Below the pieces are notes generated by a model that saw nothing but the letters and a program-made list of their open reading frames with translations, searched no databases and was not told the origin of the DNA. Positions 41,950 through 50,129 of a DNA stretch of 64,000 bases are shown piece by piece. How positions within the stretch are numbered: position 1 is the stretch's first letter; each line of letters begins with the position of its first letter. Source of the stretch: JAJPHI01 sp035541875. GTDB lineage: Bacteria > Desulfobacterota > Binatia > Binatales > Binataceae. A program made the translations under genes and the position numbers. Location of the stretch: NCBI GenBank assembly GCA_035541875.1, contig DATKML010000011.1, positions 59,881-123,880 on the forward strand, read 5' to 3'.

Positions 41950-42984
41950 ATGGCCGTCTACACCGAGCTCAACAAAGACTTCCTCAGCGAGCTTGCTGAA
42001 GATTACAACATCGGTCGTATCAGCAAGACGATGGGGATTCCCGAGGGGTCGGTCAACTCGAACTTTCTGGTCGAGGCGGCCCGAGGCCGTTTCCTGGTCA
42101 GGATCGACGAAGTCAAGACCGAGAGCGAGTTGCGCCGGGAGATGGACCTGCTTTCATTCCTGCGCAAGCACTCCTTCCCTTGCCCCCATCCGCTGCAGGA
42201 TCGACTAGGACGTTTCTATCGCGACTACGAGAGCAAGTGCGCCTCGCTTTTCCGTTTCTATGATGGACGGGTGATTGCGCCAGCGAAGATGCGTCCCGCT
42301 CAGTTAGAGGCGGTCGGGCGTACGCTGGGAGAGCTGCACGTAGTCGGCAAGGGCTACAAGAAGGGAATCGATAACCGGTTCAGTTTCGAGCGGATAGCCG
42401 ATCTGTTCCTGAGCGTGCGCGATCGGTTACCCAACTATTTCCGCAAGGTCGCGCGGACGCTCGAAGACGAAATCGAGTACCTGACCCAATATCTCGAGAG
42501 CAAGCTGCCCAAGGGAATTATCCACGGCGACATTTTTGCCGATAATCTGCTGTTCCGGGGCGAGAAGCTCGTTGCGATTCTCGATTTCGAGGCCGCCTGC
42601 CGCGGCAAGTTTATCTTCGATCTGGCGACCGCAGTAAACGCGCTCTGCTATGTCGACGGGTTCTATTCGCTGGATCGTTTCCGCTACCTGATGGGTGGCT
42701 ACGAATCGGTCCGGACACTGTCGCTGGCGGAATGGGATGCGTTCCCGAACGAGTTGCGCTACTCCTCGCTACGCTTTACGGTAACGCGGCTGAATGACTT
42801 CTTCCTGAAGCCGGGCGACGGACTCCAGCGCATCAACAAGGACTTCCAGGAATTTTTCGAACGTCTTCGCGTGTTGCGCCGCGAGCGTGAGGGCGGGATG
42901 GAAGCATTGCTGATGGCGATGGCGACGGGATACGATTATCGCAAGTACCAGAAGGTCAAAGCGAACGAGCGCGTCAAGGCCTGA
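41950..42984 (+). CDS. thrB: homoserine kinase type II (ThrB, aminoglycoside-phosphotransferase fold)
   Basis: A 344-residue kinase. MAVYTELNKDFLSELAEDY matches the family's start, which with the promoter at 41891 fixes the ATG at 41950 although the frame is open to 41866. The P-loop-like EGSVNSNFLVEA is followed by the ATP Lys region FLVRIDE. The catalytic loop is GIIHGDIFADNLLF and the metal Asp is in VAILDFEAACRG. It would phosphorylate homoserine for threonine synthesis. The C-terminal 30 residues (GYDYRKYQKVK) are an addition. No thrC or hom gene is adjacent. Confidence 0.88.
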   Translation: MAVYTELNKDFLSELAEDYNIGRISKTMGIPEGSVNSNFLVEAARGRFLVRIDEVKTESELRREMDLLSFLRKHSFPCPHPLQDRLGRFYRDYESKCASLFRFYDGRVIAPAKMRPAQLEAVGRTLGELHVVGKGYKKGIDNRFSFERIADLFLSVRDRLPNYFRKVARTLEDEIEYLTQYLESKLPKGIIHGDIFADNLLFRGEKLVAILDFEAACRGKFIFDLATAVNALCYVDGFYSLDRFRYLMGGYESVRTLSLAEWDAFPNELRYSSLRFTVTRLNDFFLKPGDGLQRINKDFQEFFERLRVLRREREGGMEALLMAMATGYDYRKYQKVKANERVKA

Positions 42985-43091
42985 AGCCGGGACCCGTATA
43001 GCAATCACACTGTCGTTGTATTCTGACACCCGAGTAATCACCGTCGCGGGAAACCCCGCAACCTCGCAGCATCGATCGCCGGACTGCTGAC

Positions 43092-43994
43092 GTGACTGCC
43101 ATTCTCGATAAGCCGGTCATCGGCAGGAACCTGCTGTGGCTCGAGATCTCCCCTCCGCGGGGAGTCGCGACCGAGTCCCTGCTCAGCAAACTCGACGCGG
43201 TTCGCGGCCAGGTCGACGCGATCAATCTGGTCGACAACGCACTCGGCAAGGTGAAGATGTCCTCGCTGGTGTTCGGCGGGATGATCAAGGCGCGCCATCA
43301 GACGGGCGTCGTGATCAACGTTTCGTGCCGCGACCGGAATCGCTTCGCGCTGCGCTCGGATCTCCTGGGTGCGGCCGCCCTCGGAATCGACGCTGTGGTC
43401 GCCTTGCAGGGTGATAAGTTACCTCCCGACGGGAGCGCCGGCGCGCGACCCGTCCATGACGTCGATACCTTCGGATTGCTCGCGCTAATCGCCGATCTGA
43501 ATCGCGGCGACACCGGCGAGGGCAAACGTCTGCTCAAGACGCTGCCGCAATTGGTGCCGGGATGCGTCGGGAATCCGAATCGCAAAGATCTCGATCGCGA
43601 ACTCGATCTGCTGCGGCGCAAAGCCGAAGGTGGAGCGCGTTTCGTAATCACCCAGCCGGTCTTTGATCACTCCACGGCGATGCGCTTTATCGAAACCGCG
43701 CACGACCTCAATCTCAAAGTCGTGATTGGCATCCTGCCGGTGAAGCGCGAGGCGATGGCCCTGTACATGAAGGAAAAGATCAAAGACCTGAGCGGCGCCG
43801 CCCATCACTTCGACCGCTACAGCGGCCTGAGCGAGGCGGATGCGCGCCAGGCCTCGATTGATCACAATCTCGCCCTGATGGATAAGCTTGCCGGGGACGT
43901 AGAGGGTTTCAATATAATGAGCGGAGGCGGTCCGTCACTCTCGATTGAGTTGGTACTGGCGTGGCGTCGCCATGCGCAGCCAGCGAGCGCGTGA
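43092..43994 (+). CDS. methylenetetrahydrofolate reductase (MetF-like)
   Basis: A 300-residue TIM-barrel flavoprotein of the MTHFR family starting with GTG. LLWLEISPPRGVATESLLSK holds the catalytic-Glu strand with PPRG; VVALQGDKLPPDG corresponds to the FAD-binding GDxP segment; FVITQPVFDHSTAMRFIE has the Gln-Pro-x-Phe-Asp substrate loop. It would make methyl-THF for methionine or one-carbon transfer. It follows thrB by 107 bases and precedes folE, which fits folate and methionine-family metabolism. Confidence 0.88.
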   Translation: MTAILDKPVIGRNLLWLEISPPRGVATESLLSKLDAVRGQVDAINLVDNALGKVKMSSLVFGGMIKARHQTGVVINVSCRDRNRFALRSDLLGAAALGIDAVVALQGDKLPPDGSAGARPVHDVDTFGLLALIADLNRGDTGEGKRLLKTLPQLVPGCVGNPNRKDLDRELDLLRRKAEGGARFVITQPVFDHSTAMRFIETAHDLNLKVVIGILPVKREAMALYMKEKIKDLSGAAHHFDRYSGLSEADARQASIDHNLALMDKLAGDVEGFNIMSGGGPSLSIELVLAWRRHAQPASA

Positions 43995-44049
43995 AGGCTG
44001 AACGCGAGCAAGCTTGTGAGCCGAGTTAGTTTCGGGGAAAGGAACCACC

Positions 44050-44628
44050 ATGGAACGTAACCGCAATGTTGCAGAGGAAGCCGTCCGGCAGCTTCTGCGC
44101 TATATCGGCGAAGACCCCGAACGCGAAGGGCTGGCCCGCACGCCGTATCGAGTGGCGAAGGCCTACGAATTTCTGACCCGCGGCTACAGTCAGGATCCGA
44201 AAGAGGCCATTAACGGCGCGCTCTTCACGGAAGAAGACTATCAGGAGATGATTCTCTGCCGCGATGTGGATTTCTACTCCCTCTGCGAGCATCATCTGCT
44301 GCCCTTTAACGGCAAGGCGCACGTCGCCTATCTACCGAATCGTCATATCGTCGGGCTGTCCAAAATTGCCCGGATGGTTGAAATCTATGCACGGCGCCTG
44401 CAAGTGCAGGAACGGATGACGACCCAGATCGCGCAGACGATCATGGAAGAGATCAAGCCGCTCGGCGTGGCCGTAGTGCTCGAAGCAGAGCATCTCTGCA
44501 TGCGGATGCGCGGCATCGAGAAGCAGAATTCTTACGTCACGACCTCCGCGATGCTGGGGCGGTTCCGCACCCATCACGAGACGCGACAAGAGTTCATGAA
44601 TCTGCTGCACAGCAAAAGCCGAACCTGA
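44050..44628 (+). CDS. folE: GTP cyclohydrolase I
   Basis: A 192-residue enzyme starting the folate pathway from GTP. Zinc ligands Cys and His are found in YSLCEHHLLPFNGKAHVAY and in the later AEHLCMRMRG block. YIGEDPEREGLARTPYRVAKAY and LSKIARMVEIYARRLQVQERMT are family blocks. A GGGGAAAGGA ribosome-binding site precedes ATG. It sits between the MetF-like gene and rpiA. Confidence 0.96.
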   Translation: MERNRNVAEEAVRQLLRYIGEDPEREGLARTPYRVAKAYEFLTRGYSQDPKEAINGALFTEEDYQEMILCRDVDFYSLCEHHLLPFNGKAHVAYLPNRHIVGLSKIARMVEIYARRLQVQERMTTQIAQTIMEEIKPLGVAVVLEAEHLCMRMRGIEKQNSYVTTSAMLGRFRTHHETRQEFMNLLHSKSRT

Positions 44629-44633
44629 TCCAT

Positions 44634-45368
44634 TTGCGACTACGCCGCTTGAAGCCTCGTTCGAAAAAAAGCGATACATCTCCGGTCCCGTCGGAGGCTC
44701 TCGACGCACTCGGCCATCACGCCGTGCGTTACGTGCGCCAAGGGCAGACGATCGGCTTGGGTACCGGTCGCGCCGCCAATGCGTTTATCCACGCCCTCGC
44801 CGCGGCGAAATTCGCAGTGCGTGGTGTCGCGACTTCGAATGTAAGCGCCGAACTAGCGCGTGCCCTGGGTATCGAGCTGATAGAACTCAGTGATACCGCA
44901 AGGATAGATACCGATTTCGATGGAGCCGACGAAGTCGATCCGCGGCTGAACATGATCAAGGGATGGGGCGGCGCGATGGTGCGTGAGAAGATTGTCGCGG
45001 CAGCATCGCGCAAGCGGATCTTTCTTGTCGGTGAAGAAAAGATTGTCCCGCGGCTGGGCTCCCGCGGCAGCCTTCCCGTGGAAATCGTGCCCTTCGCGTT
45101 CTCGTTTGCATCGCGCGCAATCGCGCGACTTGGCCTGAAACCCCATCCTCGGGTGAATCACGACGGCAGTTGGTTCGTGACCGACAACGGGAATCGCGTG
45201 ATCAATTTCGGTGTGAAAGAGATAAACAATCCGGCGCGACTCGAACGCGAGCTGCTATCGATCCCGGGTGTGGTGGGAACCGGGCTGTTTCTGGGCATCG
45301 CGGATATGGTCCTGGTCGCCATGCGCGACGGATCGATCAAGACGCTTCGCCGCACTGCCAAATCCTAA
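44634..45368 (+). CDS. rpiA: ribose-5-phosphate isomerase A
   Basis: A 244-residue pentose phosphate enzyme. GLGTGRAANAFI is the phosphate-binding loop (usually GTGSTA), TDFDGADEVDPRLNMIKGWGGAMVREKI contains the catalytic Asp, Glu and Lys, and VNHDGSWFVTDNGNRVINF follows as expected. The start is a TTG five bases after folE; no ATG or GTG is available near the N-terminus. The first 18 residues are basic and not conserved. Confidence 0.93.
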   Translation: MRLRRLKPRSKKSDTSPVPSEALDALGHHAVRYVRQGQTIGLGTGRAANAFIHALAAAKFAVRGVATSNVSAELARALGIELIELSDTARIDTDFDGADEVDPRLNMIKGWGGAMVREKIVAAASRKRIFLVGEEKIVPRLGSRGSLPVEIVPFAFSFASRAIARLGLKPHPRVNHDGSWFVTDNGNRVINFGVKEINNPARLERELLSIPGVVGTGLFLGIADMVLVAMRDGSIKTLRRTAKS

Positions 45369-45377
45369 AGCTCGAAG

Positions 45378-46187
45378 TCAGAACGCACCGCCGTCGACTG
45401 CGGCACCAGTTTTGATCCCGAAGGCGACGCCGCGTTTGCTCGCTCGGATAAAGGCCACCATCTCGGCAACCTCAGGGACCATCGTTCCCGACGACTCCAG
45501 GCGTTCGAGCGCGGCTTTCAGGTTCACGCGCTCGCCGAACAACTCCTTGAAAGCGTTGCGCAAGGCACGAATCGACGCAGTGGTGATACCGGCGCGACGC
45601 AGACCCACGACGTTGATACCGCGCAGCGTATGCGTCAGGTCCATCAGGCAGAACGGCGGAATATCTCGACTGGTGCGGCTGAGCCCGCGCATCATCGAGA
45701 GCCGCCCGATGCGGGTGTACTGATGGACCACGCAGTTGCCCGAAACGAGCGCCCGGTCCCCTACTTCGACCCATCCGGCAAGTAACGCACCGCCCGCGAT
45801 AATCGCGTCGTTACCGATCCGACAATCGTGCGCCGCATGAGCATTCTGCATGAAGAAATTGCGATCGCCGACGATCGTGATTTCGCCGTGCTCGCTCCCG
45901 CGATGGATTGTGACGCCTTCGCGGAAGACGTTGTCGTCGCCTATCTTCACCCGACGGGGACCGCCCTTGTAGCCGATATCCTGCGGTTCGTCGCCGATAA
46001 CCACATTCGGATGGATTACGTTGCGGGCGCCGATGTCCGTATCACCGAGGATCGTGGCGTGCGCTATCACACGGGTTCCGGCGCCGATCCGGATACGGCC
46101 GTCGAGCAGACAAAACGGACCGACTTCGACATCGTCGGCGAGTTCGATCTCGCCGCTTAGAACTGCACTGGGATGAATTCGGGACAT
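45378..46187 (-). CDS. lpxA: acyl-ACP--UDP-N-acetylglucosamine O-acyltransferase
   Basis: A 269-residue left-handed beta-helix enzyme that starts lipid A synthesis. Hexapeptide repeats run from IHPSAVLSGEIELADDVEVG to about residue 180. The catalytic His is in QNAHAAHDCRIGND near 122. RRAGITTASIRALRNAFKELF in the helical C-terminus is typical of LpxA. Its presence shows the organism makes lipopolysaccharide. The other lpx genes are not adjacent, unusual against the common lpxD-fabZ-lpxA-lpxB order. Confidence 0.94.
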   Translation of the reverse strand: MSRIHPSAVLSGEIELADDVEVGPFCLLDGRIRIGAGTRVIAHATILGDTDIGARNVIHPNVVIGDEPQDIGYKGGPRRVKIGDDNVFREGVTIHRGSEHGEITIVGDRNFFMQNAHAAHDCRIGNDAIIAGGALLAGWVEVGDRALVSGNCVVHQYTRIGRLSMMRGLSRTSRDIPPFCLMDLTHTLRGINVVGLRRAGITTASIRALRNAFKELFGERVNLKAALERLESSGTMVPEVAEMVAFIRASKRGVAFGIKTGAAVDGGAF

Positions 46188-46189
46188 TG

Positions 46190-47371
46190 CTAGACCATCG
46201 GGTCGCGGACTTCGATACCAAGCAGCACCTTGCCGATCGTCTCTCGCAGTTTCGGCGAATTCACGGTGTGCTGGTTGATTGTGAGCAGATCGCGCAACGG
46301 CCGGTCGAAGGGCCCCGAAGAATAAACGGCAGAGCCGCCGACCACTTTGTAGAGCCCCTGCACGGCCTCAAGGCAGGCCTCATGCGCATGCATCATCGCG
46401 AGTCGATAGAGCGCACGCTGCTTGAGCGAGAGGCGCTCACCCGCGACAAGGGTCCGCCAGATATCGCCGATACGATCAAAGACGTAGGTGCGCGCCGAAC
46501 CGACCAGCACCTCGGCTCGCGCGATAGCCTGTTGCGCATAGGCTTCATCACGGAGCATCACGGGACGGCCGACCGAGTTGCTGATCGTTGTGGCCTTGCG
46601 CGCGGCGAGATCGGCAAAAAGGTCGATCGCATTGCGCGCAATCCCGAGCGTCACACCGGGCAGGTTATAAACGAACATCATCGGCCAGGCGTACAGAGGT
46701 CCCGAGCGCTGGGGCCGAAACGGAAAGGCCGTGCTGCGCTCGTTCGGAACGAAGACGTCGTTGATTGCGATATCGTGACTGCCGCTGCCGCGCAGGCCCG
46801 TGGTGTTCCAGGTATCGAGCACTTCGGCTTCTCCGGCCGGCACGAAGCATACGCGCCGCTCCTGTATCTCGGGCGTGATCATCTTCGGCGCGTCGTTCTC
46901 ATAGACCAGACACGTCCCAGCGATCCAGTCCGAATGCTGGCATCCACTGACGAAGGGCCATCGTCCTTTGACGCGATAACCACCGTCGACCCTGTCCGCT
47001 CGTCCGCTGAAGACGAGGCTGCTGCCCGTGGGCGCCTCGCGATCGCGATACATCTCCCGCGCGACACCATCATCGAGGAAGGCGCTGTAGTAGCCGCCGT
47101 CACTGTTGATCATCGCGCACCATCCGACCGATCCATCGGCCTCGGCCAAGGCTTCGAGCACACGAATCTGCGTCAGTGGGTCGAGCTCGGGACCTCCCCA
47201 TTCACGCGGCATCGTCATGCCGAAGATACCCGCAGCCTTCATCGCCTGAACGATTTCCGGGGTGAGCCGGCGGCCCTGCTCTATCGCATTGGCAGCGGCT
47301 CGGATCTGCGGCGCGAGAGAGCGCGCAGCCTCAAGAATCGGATGGGTCGTCTGATCGACGTCTGTGGTCAT
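46190..47371 (-). CDS. acyl-CoA dehydrogenase-like flavin monooxygenase (HsaA type)
   Basis: A 393-residue flavoprotein of the acyl-CoA-dehydrogenase fold without the usual catalytic Glu motif. MTMPREWGGPELDPLTQIRVLEALAEADGSVGWCAM is the N-terminal helical domain of the HsaA/DszC-like group (written here from about residue 51). VFSGRADRVDGGYRVKGRWPFVSGCQHSDW is the beta domain. These use reduced flavin from a partner reductase to hydroxylate aromatics or desulfurise. The flavin reductase-like gene at 5.2 kb is a possible but distant partner. It starts 2 bases upstream of lpxA's start side and runs in the same direction. Confidence 0.85.
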   Translation of the reverse strand: MTTDVDQTTHPILEAARSLAPQIRAAANAIEQGRRLTPEIVQAMKAAGIFGMTMPREWGGPELDPLTQIRVLEALAEADGSVGWCAMINSDGGYYSAFLDDGVAREMYRDREAPTGSSLVFSGRADRVDGGYRVKGRWPFVSGCQHSDWIAGTCLVYENDAPKMITPEIQERRVCFVPAGEAEVLDTWNTTGLRGSGSHDIAINDVFVPNERSTAFPFRPQRSGPLYAWPMMFVYNLPGVTLGIARNAIDLFADLAARKATTISNSVGRPVMLRDEAYAQQAIARAEVLVGSARTYVFDRIGDIWRTLVAGERLSLKQRALYRLAMMHAHEACLEAVQGLYKVVGGSAVYSSGPFDRPLRDLLTINQHTVNSPKLRETIGKVLLGIEVRDPMV

Positions 47372-47471
47372 CGCAGTATCTCCGGCGTTCCTGCTCAACC
47401 CTATGGAGTCAAATTGCTTCCTTCAAGTCGTCACTCTAGGATCGCCGCGAGAGACCCGCAGAGGAGATCCC

Positions 47472-48005
47472 ATGGCGACCAAGACCACGACCACAAAAGC
47501 AACCAAGCCTGCAACGAAGAAGGCAGCAGCCAAGAGCCATCCGCTGGAAGGTAAGAAGGCGCCCGCTTTCGATGCCGTCGACGAAAAGGGGGAAAAAGTC
47601 ACGCTGAAGAGCCTGCTCGCCGGCGGGAACCTGGTGCTCTACTTCTACCCGAAGGATATGACCCCCGGATGCACCACTGAGGCGTGCAGCTTCCGCGACA
47701 ATACAGCGGCGATCAAGAAAGCCGGCGCACAGGTCGTCGGTGTGAGTGCGGATTCATCCGCATCGCATCAGAAGTTCATCGCGAAGTACGACCTGAACTT
47801 CAAGTTGCTGGCGGATACTGACAACAAAATCACGAAGGCTTACGGTGTCTATCAGAAAAAGTCACTCTATGGTCGTGAGTTCATGGGTATCGTGCGCTCG
47901 ACCTTCGTCATCGATAAGGAGGGAATCGTGAGGAAGGTGTTTCCCAAGGTGAAGGTGACCAGCCATACCGAGGAAGTGCTGGAGGCGCTGAAAGCGATTG
48001 GCTAA
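47472..48005 (+). CDS. bcp: peroxiredoxin of the Bcp/PrxQ type
   Basis: A 177-residue thiol peroxidase. The peroxidatic Cys is in YPKDMTPGCTTEACSFRDN, and the second Cys five residues on is the PrxQ resolving Cys. The first 28 residues are an added Lys/Thr/Ala-rich tail (MATKTTTTKATKPATKKAAA), absent from E. coli Bcp, resembling histone-H1-like tails that bind nucleic acids. The ATG at 47472 has AGAGGAGA before it; the frame is open further upstream, into the divergent gene. Confidence 0.93.
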   Translation: MATKTTTTKATKPATKKAAAKSHPLEGKKAPAFDAVDEKGEKVTLKSLLAGGNLVLYFYPKDMTPGCTTEACSFRDNTAAIKKAGAQVVGVSADSSASHQKFIAKYDLNFKLLADTDNKITKAYGVYQKKSLYGREFMGIVRSTFVIDKEGIVRKVFPKVKVTSHTEEVLEALKAIG

Positions 48006-48596
48006 AGCACATAAACCACGCGGGTGGCGTGAATTCGCGAAGATCACGCCGCTCGGTCAGATAATCGCGACCCGGAAGCTCAAGAAATTGCCGTTGTTCG
48101 AAGACACCACCGTCTATTTTGGGATTCCGAAGCCTCATCCCAAAGCGACTGGGTTTGCCCTTTCGTGATTGAAGAGAACGGAACGAGAGAGACAGATCAT
48201 GCGTTTGGACTAGACTCCTTTCAGGCCCTCCAGATGGCGATCGAAGGAGCTCGGGTCAAGCTCGACAAGCGCGGCCAATACACACAGTTTGAGAGCGATC
48301 CCAAGGGCGGTCCCGGAATCGCACGGCATATACCAACGAATATGGATCGGCTCTTTGAAGCTCGCGTAATTCTGGCAATCGAGCGTGAGAGCAAAGCGCA
48401 TTACGATCGCGTCGCAAAGCGGCGGCAACTTGACGTTAATGCCATAGAAAGGGTGGTCAAAGAGCGCCGCAAGATTCTAGCTTCGCTGGAGCAAAGGATC
48501 ATCGAGCAAAAGAAATTTCTTGCCGACTGGAGGGTCGAGCTCAAAAAGTGGGATCCGAGCAAAACCGTACTTCGAGCGAGTATAGCTCGGAAGTGA
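47998..48596 (+). pseudogene. DUF6968-like gene split by a frameshift
   Basis: Two overlapping frames. The first (47998-48168) reads IIATRKLKKLPLFEDTTVYFGIPKPHP and ends SFALS-like at TGA. The second (GTG 48165 to 48596) reads, with its upstream frame included, CPFVIEENGTRETDHAFGLDSFQALQMA (in two parts near 48156-48240). Together they follow the DUF6968 plan: an IAxR strand, an IGxP loop, W/C-x-F-x-I, then GxDSxQALxLA. A one-base shift near 48150-48156 (GGGTTTGCCC) joins them. The C-terminal 80 residues are a charged coiled coil. This may be a real frameshift, a sequencing error or recoding. No ATG was found for the first part. Confidence 0.55.
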
Positions 48597-48625
48597 CTTT
48601 GGGGATCGAACACGATTGAGGCGAA

Positions 48626-48716
48626 AACGCTTCGCGTAGATCCTTCGACTCCGCGAACGGAGGCCGCACCTCGCAGACTCGGCCGCCCCCTGGGCTCGCT
48701 CCGCTCAGGATGACAA
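48626..48716 (-). repeat. Dispersed REP-like repeat, copy E (long centre)
   Basis: On the minus strand: GTCATCCTGAGCGGAGCGAG, a GGCCGAG...GCGGCC hairpin centre, then GCGGAGTCGAAGGATCTACG, CGAAGCG. Its centre is nearly the same as that of copy F. Confidence 0.85.
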
Positions 48717-48729
48717 GAGTAGAGATTCG

Positions 48730-49638
48730 CTAGCGTTCCAGTTCCTCGCGAATCGAGTACATCTTCTGGCGGGCCTCGGTGATATACGCATCGAGGTTCC
48801 GCCGATGGTTGGCGAAGATCCCGGTCAGCGACCCATCGAGCACGACGACCGGTTTCATCATGGCCGCCTTTTGCAGCGGTTCGAGCGCCTCATCCATCAA
48901 AGTACCGATTACAGGCTTGGTCTTCTGCGTCTGGTTATACTCGCGGATCACCGCCTGTAGCATGTGATACATGACATGGGCGTAACCCTGGGCGTGGTAG
49001 AAGTAGTCGTCGTTATCCCACGGGTAGATCGGACTGCCGTCGGGCTTGCGATCGCGGTAGAGCATCGCGTGCGCATCACCGAGCATATCGGTCCATGATT
49101 GGAAGAGCCGAACCAGTTCGACGTTGCGTTGATTGAGTTGGCTTGAGGTCGGCGGATTCGCGTGAAGCGCCGCGACATACATCCGCAGATGCTTCACGCC
49201 GTCGTTATATTTAGTCTCAGCCGCGGGCAGGATCCACTTGGTCGGCTCGTTGCGGAAGTCGGTATCGGCAACGAGTAAATTCGGATCGTACTCGTTGGAC
49301 GAAATCTTCGTCAGATGGTCTTTGAAGACGCGCATCGTCTCGCGCACCGCCATGATGATCCCCATCTGACGGTCCGCGTTGTTATCCGCCATCAGGTAGG
49401 GACCCCATAAAAAGAAATCGTTGGGACGCCAGCCGAAGCCCGTATGGAGTTCATGGTCCATGATTTCGGCAAGCGTCGTGGCGTAGATCTCGCCGGAAAT
49501 GAACGGCTTGTCGGCCGGAAAGGCCTGCGCGACCTGATATTCGAGATGGTCGTGGCTTTTCTGGCCGAAATGCAGTCCGAGGATTATCAGGAACCATACC
49601 AGGACGACAACGCCGGCATATAACACAATCCGCTTCAT
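48730..49638 (-). CDS. DUF2333 family membrane-anchored protein
   Basis: A 302-residue protein of DUF2333, unknown function. One N-terminal membrane anchor (IVLYAGVVVLVWFLIILGL) is followed by a soluble, mostly helical periplasmic domain with GEIYATTLAEIMDHELHTG, WRPNDFFLWGPYLMADNNADRQMG and FYHAQGYAHVMYHMLQAVI. The ATG at 49638 is preferred to 49674 since it puts Lys-Arg directly before the anchor. No informative neighbour is present. Confidence 0.85.
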   Translation of the reverse strand: MKRIVLYAGVVVLVWFLIILGLHFGQKSHDHLEYQVAQAFPADKPFISGEIYATTLAEIMDHELHTGFGWRPNDFFLWGPYLMADNNADRQMGIIMAVRETMRVFKDHLTKISSNEYDPNLLVADTDFRNEPTKWILPAAETKYNDGVKHLRMYVAALHANPPTSSQLNQRNVELVRLFQSWTDMLGDAHAMLYRDRKPDGSPIYPWDNDDYFYHAQGYAHVMYHMLQAVIREYNQTQKTKPVIGTLMDEALEPLQKAAMMKPVVVLDGSLTGIFANHRRNLDAYITEARQKMYSIREELER

Positions 49639-49872
49639 GGCGGTAATTCTGACGAGTGCAATGCGTCGGGCCAAGCGGCGTGCCCGAAGGGACGATCCTG
49701 AACGTTGGTTAAGGATTACCTATGCGAGTTCGTCGCATCGTTTGCAAAAACTTCCGCATCTAATGCATCGTCGCCGGCTTTACCTGCCAAGATCCTCATC
49801 TTTTCAGGACTTTCTGACGATGGCACGACCGATGCGCTGATCTCCTTCCGAGTACTTCGGAGGTGAATCGCA

Positions 49873-50121
49873 ATGAAATCGAGGAGTTATCTCATCGCGG
49901 CCGCGGCTTTAAGCCTGGGATTAGCCGGGCTAGCCGGATGCTTCGACGGGCCGTCTGATTGGGGTCCGAATCGACAGGCGCATGAAGAACGCGAGTTCAA
50001 CAATGGACCGAAGCACGAAGTCTGCGATGCCAATGGCAACCATTGCATGGTCTGCGACGCCGATAACGACTATTGCCGACGCTTGCCGAACAACTACGGT
50101 CCGTATTCGCAGCGGTATTAG
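49873..50121 (+). CDS. Small Cys-containing lipoprotein
   Basis: An 82-residue protein. Signal peptide MKSRSYLIAAAALSLGLAG ends in the lipobox LAGC with acylated Cys23. The mature part is hydrophilic and has CDANGNHCMVCDADNDYC, four cysteines in a compact pattern that could bind metal or form disulfides. ATG follows CGGAGGTGAATCGCA. No family recognised. Confidence 0.78.
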   Translation: MKSRSYLIAAAALSLGLAGLAGCFDGPSDWGPNRQAHEEREFNNGPKHEVCDANGNHCMVCDADNDYCRRLPNNYGPYSQRY

Positions 50122-50129
50122 TACGACCG

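Noticed and set aside
42985..43091. A SAM or SAH riboswitch before the MetF-like gene
   Set aside because: No conserved core of any known S-adenosyl riboswitch class could be recognised.
46187..47554. A 455-codon open frame on the plus strand opposite the acyl-CoA-dehydrogenase-like gene
   Set aside because: Composition is Arg/His-rich without any recognisable fold, while the minus frame has clear family motifs. It is an antisense shadow of GC-rich coding DNA.
49637..49840. Possible 67-codon gene between DUF2333 and the small lipoprotein
   Set aside because: Arg-rich, no ribosome-binding site, and it overlaps the start region of the divergent gene. The gap probably holds promoters only.
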